Shown here: piece by piece, positions 6,501 to 11,011 of the stretch | How positions within the stretch are numbered: position 1 is the stretch's first letter | Layout: each line of letters starts with the position of its first letter | From: Balneolales bacterium | Lineage (GTDB): Bacteria; Bacteroidota; Rhodothermia; Balneolales; HLUCCA01 | Direction: 5' to 3' | Length of the DNA stretch: 11,011 bases | Assembly: GCA_022565415.1 (NCBI GenBank) | Contig: JAIUMT010000093.1 | Coordinates: 1 to 11,011, forward strand | Notes under the pieces: generated by a model | What the model saw: only the letters and a program-made list of their open reading frames with translations | The model's database searches: none | What the model was told of the DNA's origin: nothing | Program-made: the position numbers and the translations under genes

Positions 6501-6652
6501 TTTTACTCACAGCTGCGGCATCCAGAATTGAGAGCCTCCGAAAGTGACTAGCAGATTGAACTTAAAATCGACCTCGTGATTTTTTGAACTACCCCGGGGA
6601 TGATGAAGGCTTTTCGCAACGAACCGGAATTCGATGCCCCAGGCAGGGGAAC

Positions 6653-6715
6653 AAATCGCAGATAGGGTGACTCTGCTCACAATCTTCTGATGCGAAGCGA
6701 ATCACCCCACGATTT
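6653..6715. repeat. Nested inverted repeat in the convergent gap
   Basis: Three nested arms are visible: AAATCG 6653-6658 with 6710-6715, GGGTGA 6665-6670 with 6702-6707, and CTTC 6684-6687 with GAAG 6694-6697. The outer arm overlaps the stop codon of the transglycosylase gene. There is no T-run on either strand. It may fold in the 3' end of both convergent transcripts. Elsewhere the 213-bp gap (6501-6713) holds only a weak AT stem with T6 at 6564-6585, a possible plus-strand terminator for the phosphatase operon. Confidence 0.3.
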
Positions 6716-8243
6716 AGTTCTCAGGCAGAGCAGACGATCCCCGCCCCGACATAAATCCGGACAAACTCAACGTCCAGCGCGAATGCGATTGCTGCTGTTC
6801 TACTGCCAGGTTCACGATGGTATCGTACATTCGATACCGATTCATAATATCGCGGACATAATTTGACGTTTCGATACCGCGCGCAAACCCATGACGAGCA
6901 TGCTGATAAAACTGTCGGTTCATCAGCATCAACAGACCATGTTCTACATTATCCCAGGTGTTCGGGTCGCGATTTCGATCGATAGCAATACGCCGCGCAT
7001 CTGCAACGTGACCCATTCCGGCATTATATGTGGCCAAAGCGAGTGAAATACGGTTCGTAGAATCCAGATAACTGTAATGATCTAAATGTTCTTTTATGAT
7101 GCGGATTCCCTCGCGAATGTTCGCCTCTTCATCGAAAAGTTCTTCTTCGGTAAGTGGGGAAAAACGTGGAATGACCTGCATAAGCCCGACGGCGCCAGCC
7201 CAACTAACGGCATTTGGATCGAATTGCGACTCCTGAGCCATAATTGCGATTATGAGTTTCCAATCGACTCCCATCTCCTCGGCGATTGGTCTAACGAGTC
7301 CGTCGTAAGGCGACAAAATTCCAGAATGCTGCGTAACAGGCGCGGATGCTCTGAAGCGATGAATCATTTGCTCGTTTTCGTAGTATCGTTCGCGCAGGAT
7401 GTTAAGCAAGGCAGATCTTCGAGGTTGACCATCGGCTTCGTGAATGCGAAAATGTCCCGTGATGAATGCATCGACTTCAGTTTTCAGCTGAGGAGCATTT
7501 CGCCGAATTCCCCATGCGATTAGGTCGCGGGTGGTGATGCGCGGACCTTCAACAACGCCCTTGATATACACAGCGCTGGCACGGTAAAGATTGTCGTCGG
7601 CGATAGTTGCTTCAATTTCTCCATCAGAAACAGCAAGAATTAATGCTTCTGTGTCGAAATGTTCGGGCACGGTGTTAATCAGAACATCGATGCCTTTCTG
7701 CTGTAATCCGATGAGGGAATGATAATAAGAACTTCCGCGGCGTACGGTAACTGTTACGCCAGCTAAGGAATCGAGCGATGTGATCTCACGTTCGTGAACG
7801 GAAGGAAGTACAATAACCTGGTCGACTAAATTGTACGGTTCAGAGAATTCGATGTGGCGAACCCGCTTTGGGAGAATAGCATAATTTTGGGCAATTACAT
7901 CGGCATCGCCGCGATTGAGCAGGTCTATGGGATCTTCGTCTTCTGAAGGGATTACGACCTCAACTCGAAGACCATGCTCACGGGCGAACTCAGAAAAGAA
8001 TTCGAACTCAAATCCGCGTTCGAGTCCGTGGTGAAGAAAATAGGATACGGAGCTATAGCGGGTAGCCAGACGAATTACGCCGCGTTCTTTGATAGCATCG
8101 AAATCAAAATCGATTGGTTCCTGATATTTAATAGCGATATCGTCTGAATCGACTCGGTTGATATAACCTTTGAATGCAATAAAAACGACAAGTAGTACTG
8201 CAGCAAGTGTGAGCAGTGTAGGTATGTAGCGGTTTTGTTTCAT
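6714..8243 (-). CDS. mltF: Membrane-bound lytic murein transglycosylase F (MltF-like)
   Basis: The 509-aa product has an N-terminal hydrophobic segment (about residues 8-25) that serves as membrane anchor or signal; no lipobox cysteine is present. A bacterial solute-binding type 3 domain follows (about 50-270), with 'DADVIAQNYAILPKR' and E-F-S-E-P-Y typical of the family. The C-terminal SLT goose-lysozyme-like domain spans about 311-440. The catalytic Glu338 is in M-A-Q-E-S-Q-F-D-P, followed by G-A-V-G-L-M-Q (350-356) and A-T-Y-N-A-G (404-409). It would cut glycan strands by intramolecular transglycosylation, giving 1,6-anhydromuropeptides; in MltF the solute-binding module responds to muropeptides. 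The length is close to E. coli MltF (518 aa). It stands alone, convergent with the phosphatase operon and divergent from the TonB receptor. No Shine-Dalgarno precedes the ATG. Confidence 0.9.
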   Translation of the reverse strand: MKQNRYIPTLLTLAAVLLVVFIAFKGYINRVDSDDIAIKYQEPIDFDFDAIKERGVIRLATRYSSVSYFLHHGLERGFEFEFFSEFAREHGLRVEVVIPSEDEDPIDLLNRGDADVIAQNYAILPKRVRHIEFSEPYNLVDQVIVLPSVHEREITSLDSLAGVTVTVRRGSSYYHSLIGLQQKGIDVLINTVPEHFDTEALILAVSDGEIEATIADDNLYRASAVYIKGVVEGPRITTRDLIAWGIRRNAPQLKTEVDAFITGHFRIHEADGQPRRSALLNILRERYYENEQMIHRFRASAPVTQHSGILSPYDGLVRPIAEEMGVDWKLIIAIMAQESQFDPNAVSWAGAVGLMQVIPRFSPLTEEELFDEEANIREGIRIIKEHLDHYSYLDSTNRISLALATYNAGMGHVADARRIAIDRNRDPNTWDNVEHGLLMLMNRQFYQHARHGFARGIETSNYVRDIMNRYRMYDTIVNLAVEQQQSHSRWTLSLSGFMSGRGSSALPEN

Positions 8244-8298
8244 ATAATTGATCTTTGGTGAGCGGGGCGAGGGAGACGCTTCGTGTTACCCCAGTTGT

Positions 8299-8333
8299 TA
8301 CCTAACATGAAGATGTTATCAGGTAGCTTTTTA
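8299..8333 (+). other. Hairpin with T-run in the divergent mltF / TonB-receptor gap
   Basis: TACCT + AACAT (8299-8308) pair with ATGTT + AGGTA (8313-8325) around a GAAG loop, with a 3-nt bulge. GCTTTTT follows on the plus strand. It resembles an intrinsic terminator but lies about 200 nt upstream of the receptor start, between divergent genes, so it could be an attenuator of a long receptor leader or an operator. The rest of the 292-bp gap (8244-8535) is AT-rich, with a tandem GTACAA repeat near 8423-8435. I see no convincing promoter, Fur box or cobalamin riboswitch in it. Confidence 0.35.
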
Positions 8334-8535
8334 AGTAGATTATTCCCTCTTTACAGTCTCAAGCTGATTTCCTGGAAATCACTTATTTTCTCTGTTTCTG
8401 TATGATTACGGTAAGATTTTTGTGTACAAGTACAATTCTTTTAATGGGTTGTATTCATTCAAGATAACGAATTTTACGCAAAAATAATTTCCCCTAAGAT
8501 TAAGGTTTCCTCATCGGCAAACATCTACATTCAAT

Positions 8536-10941
8536 ATGCATCGTTTAAGACGGATAGTAGCGCTTTTATTACCACTACTACTACTAAGTTTATTAAATTC
8601 TCAGGCCCAAATTGGCGGTCAAGTTCTCGAAACTAATACAGGAAAACCAATTGTTGGTGCTAACATTTCTGTGCCCGAGTCGAGTATTGGTGCCAGTAGT
8701 TCCCGAAACGGAAACTTCGCTTTGCAGTGGTATAGCTTCCCCATTCAGTTACAAGTTTCTGCAATAGGGTATGAACCGCAATCTATAACCGTGTTCGAAA
8801 GTACATCAGAATTACGAATCGAACTGGAATCCAAAGTGTATCTATCGGATGAAATCACCGTCTCCGACGCGCGAATTGATGCGCAAAATATTCGAACCCG
8901 ACCGATCCCGGTTACCAGCGTGGATGTCGCCAACAACAACTTCAAACAGAACACCAGCAGCGCCGACTTACTTAGAAGCGAAAAAGGGGTTTACATCCAG
9001 CAAACATCACCCGGACAAGGAAGTGTTTACATACGCGGGCGAGCTGGGCGGGATGTACTCTATTTGTTTAACGGTCTTCGGATGAATCCTTCGTTTGTGC
9101 GTTCGGGTCAGAATCAGTATTTCGGAGCCGTTGATCCGTTCACTACAAGACAGATAAATGTATTCAGGGGTCCGGTTTCGGTATATTATGGTAGCGATGC
9201 GCTATCGGGCGGACTAGACGTAACCCCCATCATACGGTCATTCTCGACTGATAAAAGCTGGTCGGGCGCGATGGTAACTCAGGCCAATTTCGAGGGAACA
9301 GGCGAACGCACCATCCACACAAATACATCCTACACTTCTCCCCGACTCACATTTTACTTAGGAGGAACTGCCCGGCACTACAGCTATTACCGAATGAGTT
9401 CGTCGTCTAAAAGCGACCAATGGTTCCCCTATGAAACTAAAATCAACGATGTAGATTACAACTTTCTGTCGTACACAACGTCCATGCGGTACCGGATTAA
9501 CGAACGGAATCAGCTGTCGGCGGTTAGTTATACAGGTGTAATTCCTGATTCACCCCGCCTCGACCGAATGGTAATGGGATACCGCACTCAGGTTGATCCA
9601 AGTTTTACGTCGCCAGATGTTGCCTACGATTCTAACACCTCGCCGTTGATGTTTTCAGCTCACAGTGTAAGTTTGAGCTCGTCGGTGCAACGAAGATTTA
9701 TAACCAGTGCGAACATCCGACTCGGATATCATCAGCTTAAAGATCATCGCAAGGAGGTTCCGTACGACACCCCTCCCGACTTAAGTACCGGTTTTACTGA
9801 GTTTACGCGATCTACGGTAACCAGGTACGACGAAAACACCAGTGACCAGTATTTATTTTCGTTTGATGCGCTCGCAACGCCATTCAAAACCACATTGGTA
9901 CGCCTTGGAGGTGACATCAATCGGGATCAAATCAGTAGCAGGCGCTATCGCACAAACCCAGGAGAATCGTTGCGAGAAGAGTTGCCACGGTATCCTGATG
10001 GATCGAGTTATTCACAAATGGGGTTATTTTTGCATGTGAACCAGAATTTGAGTGCTGATTTGTGGGTTGAGGGAGGTGTTAGGTTCTCCTATATACAGGC
10101 AGATTTAAACTTAGAAGGTGCGGATTCTGAGCGTGGATACGACGCATAGGACACCAGTTTCAAGTACACGACAGGGTCTGTGGGAATGACATGGTCGCCG
10201 ATTCAATATTTGTATTTCACGAGCAATGTGTCGACCGGATTCAGGGCTCCGAATGTGGCCGACTTATCTGAACTCGGCGAACGTAGATCGCGGTTCATGC
10301 AGGTTCCGAATCCCAATTTGAATCCGGAGCATACTATAAATGTTGATGCGAGCGTACGCTGGATTAACGATGTTTTAAACCTGGAGGTAACTGGTTATTC
10401 GGTAACATACTCCGACAAAATTGAGAGTGTGCCAACTGGAAACTTACTGCCAATGTCCAATGGGAGCACGCTCATCGAAATGACGAACCGCAACGAAAAT
10501 TCGATGCAATTGTATGGAATTGAGAGTAGCGTTGATATCAAGTTCACTCCGCTTCTTCGTGCCGGACTCACCTTCAACTACACATACGGAGACTTGAAAG
10601 AGCGAAATGGGCGAGTATCTCCGGTAGATCGAATTCCTCCTGGAAATGGTCGGGCATATGTGCGATACGAAATTATTGACGGACTCGATTTGGGTCTACA
10701 AACGCGATTTGCACTCGAACACAGAAGGCTTTCAGACTCTGAATTACAAGATTTTCGAATTTCTAACGATGGAACTGATGGGTTTATGATATTTCAGTTA
10801 GTGAGTAACTGGCAAGTAACCGACAACAGCGAAATTCATTTTTTTGCTGATAATTTGCTTGATTCGGCATATCGGGAACATTCGAGCAGTCTGGACGGAT
10901 TGGGTCGAAATGTGACCGTTCGATACTCGTACCGGTTTTAA
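8536..10941 (+). pseudogene. TonB-dependent receptor, heme/hemoglobin-receptor-like, interrupted by an in-frame TAG
   Basis: One reading frame of 801 codons runs from the ATG at 8536 to a TAA at 10939, interrupted only by a TAG at codon 538 (10147-10149). The order is: signal peptide (about 1-24, cleavage near S-Q-A), CarboxypepD_reg-like domain (25-103), a TonB-box-like D-E-I-T-V (105-109), plug (about 118-235; V-Y-I-R-G-R-A-G-R, N-G-L-R-M-N-P, F-R-G-P-V-S-V-Y-Y-G-S-D-A-L), and a beta-barrel ending Y-S-Y-R-F with the terminal Phe used for outer-membrane assembly. After the TAG come G-F-R-A-P-N (568-573) and N-P-N-L (592-595), the paired boxes of heme/hemoglobin receptors; the usual His between them is absent. 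Translation would stop at 537 aa, losing about a third of the barrel; the distal piece (first GTG at 10180) has no signal peptide. No frameshift or other decay is seen, so the change is recent, programmed or an error. The substrate is inferred only from motifs. Confidence 0.85.
10147..10149 (+). other. In-frame amber codon splitting the TonB receptor
   Basis: TAG lies between G-Y-D-A and D-T-S-F-K-Y-T-T-G-S-V-G, with the same frame and the same barrel-like character on both sides. All nine other stop codons visible in the window are TAA or TGA, which fits a base substitution in a sense codon (CAG to TAG being the simplest) rather than a natural gene end. Confidence 0.85.
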
Positions 10942-11011
10942 ACCTGTCGCACAATTGTCGCTTTGTGAAATTCCGGATCGGTGCGGGTAGCGTTGACTTG
11001 TTGTGGTACGA
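10938..11011 (-). CDS. Possible C-terminal end of a convergent gene (partial)
   Basis: On the minus strand one frame is open from the right edge for 23 codons, ending D-P-E-F-H-K-A-T-I-V-R-Q-V then TAA at 10940-10938, which overlaps the receptor stop codon. The composition looks protein-like and the convergent layout is reasonable, but the stretch is too short to identify a family, and a chance open frame is quite possible. Confidence 0.3.
   Translation of the reverse strand, partial: VPQQVNATRTDPEFHKATIVRQV

Noticed and set aside
6541..6600. Possible tRNA in the gap after the phosphatase gene
   Set aside because: No cloverleaf with a T-loop (GTTCGA-type) or matching acceptor stem could be traced; only a weak AT stem is present.
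7086..7523. Plus-strand 145-codon open frame opposite mltF
   Set aside because: It is antisense to a well-supported transglycosylase with intact catalytic motifs and shows no recognisable domain.
8244..8535. Cobalamin riboswitch or Fur box ahead of the TonB receptor
   Set aside because: No B12-box-like or Fur-like palindrome was found in the gap.
10147..10149. Genome-wide recoding of TAG as a sense codon
   Set aside because: One TAG is not enough evidence, and no recoding tRNA is visible; a substitution is simpler.
10180..10941. The distal receptor segment as an independent gene from a GTG
   Set aside because: It is in the same frame as the upstream part, lacks a signal peptide and plug, and starts mid-barrel, so it is the remainder of the interrupted receptor.

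Overview
The window looks like chromosomal DNA from a Bacteroidota-type (FCB group) bacterium. The evidence is a TonB-dependent receptor with an N-terminal carboxypeptidase-D-like regulatory domain, a DUF5777-type outer-membrane barrel, an SPOR-domain lipoprotein, and a near absence of Shine-Dalgarno sequences (only the SPOR gene has a clear AGGA). The partner-switching genes and overall style would suit Balneolota/Rhodothermota, but that placement is inference. No mobile element, CRISPR array, rRNA or tRNA was seen.

Left part (1-2637, minus strand): a tight operon runs from a Tat-type Rieske [2Fe-2S] lipoprotein to a YceI-like periplasmic protein to a DUF5777-like outer-membrane barrel, which is cut by the left edge. 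The overlaps are 4 and 8 bp. A MarR-family regulator lies just upstream on the same strand. The order suggests a MarR-controlled cell-envelope redox or lipid-related module. A long inverted repeat covers the Rieske start codon, and a 12-bp palindrome lies upstream of marR.

Middle (2638-6500): an SPOR-domain lipoprotein (minus, with a clear terminator) is divergent from a small YciI-like protein (plus). A 363-bp gap with a strong plus-strand terminator follows. Then comes a three-gene partner-switching cassette: a STAS anti-anti-sigma factor, an RsbW/SpoIIAB-like serine kinase with a GTG start, and a double-GAF SpoIIE-type PP2C phosphatase. Together they could form a complete kinase/antagonist/phosphatase switch, but no sigma factor is in view.

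Right part (6501-11011): an MltF-like transglycosylase (minus; solute-binding domain plus SLT domain) is divergent from a TonB-dependent receptor (plus) of the heme/hemoglobin-receptor-like type. The receptor reading frame is intact for about 801 codons except for one in-frame TAG at codon 538, which removes the distal third of the barrel. It is therefore a recent nonsense pseudogene, a phase/population variant, or a sequence error. A possible convergent gene end lies at the right edge.
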